From NCBI GenBank assembly GCA_002314645.1, contig DCGS01000004.1:10275-16565 (forward strand): DNA of 6,291 nucleotides, in the 5' to 3' direction. The notes below the pieces were generated by a model, which had not been told where the DNA came from, did no database searches, and saw only the letters and a list, made by a program, of their open reading frames with translations. Shown here one piece after another: positions 6,281 through 6,291 of this stretch. The first letter of the stretch is position 1; the number at the start of each line of letters is the position of its first letter. A program made the position numbers and the translations under genes. This DNA is from Ruminococcaceae bacterium UBA1772 (GTDB taxonomy: Bacteria > Bacillota > Clostridia > Oscillospirales > Acutalibacteraceae).

Positions 6281-6291
6281 GTCACAAAACA

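Overview
The window looks like an ordinary chromosomal segment of a low-GC, Gram-positive anaerobe of the Clostridia. The evidence is the AT-rich intergenic DNA, strong AGGAGG-like ribosome binding sites, a LysM-G5-M23 cell-wall hydrolase, and a set of Firmicutes housekeeping families (UPF0237/UPF0210, TrmK, Nif3, RqcH). A finer placement, for example Oscillospirales/Ruminococcaceae, would be a guess. All seven genes lie on the + strand. I see no mobile element, CRISPR array, tRNA, rRNA or phage signature.

Layout. (1) 1-912 is the 3' part of a secreted peptidoglycan endopeptidase gene with LysM, G5 and peptidase M23 domains, closed by a strong hairpin terminator (915-972). (2) 1019-2664 is a two-gene unit: a small ACT-domain protein (UPF0237) and, 14 nt later, a UPF0210/DUF711 protein. 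A plausible promoter for it overlaps the 3' arm of the preceding terminator. (3) 2732-2926 encodes a 64-residue DUF1858 CxxC protein with its own good-looking promoter (2669-2696) and a clean Rho-independent terminator (2950-2985). (4) 3001-6258 is a tight three-gene run: trmK (tRNA m1A22 methyltransferase), a Nif3-family dinuclear metal protein, and an NFACT protein of the RqcH/FbpA type that acts in ribosome quality control. An AT-only hairpin and U-rich tract follow its stop codon at the window edge.

How the genes relate. The trmK-nif3 pairing is a known conserved neighbourhood (yqfN-yqfO in Bacillus subtilis). Adding an RqcH gene behind it gives a cluster leaning towards tRNA and translation. 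The ACT-UPF0210 pair is also a recurrent module, with no established biochemical role. No dramatic new system is visible. The points most worth a second look are the undefined ACT/UPF0210/DUF1858 group, a sharp change in isoleucine codon use across the 2950-2985 terminator, the lack of an obvious promoter for the trmK operon, and an unusual form of a conserved motif in the RqcH protein.
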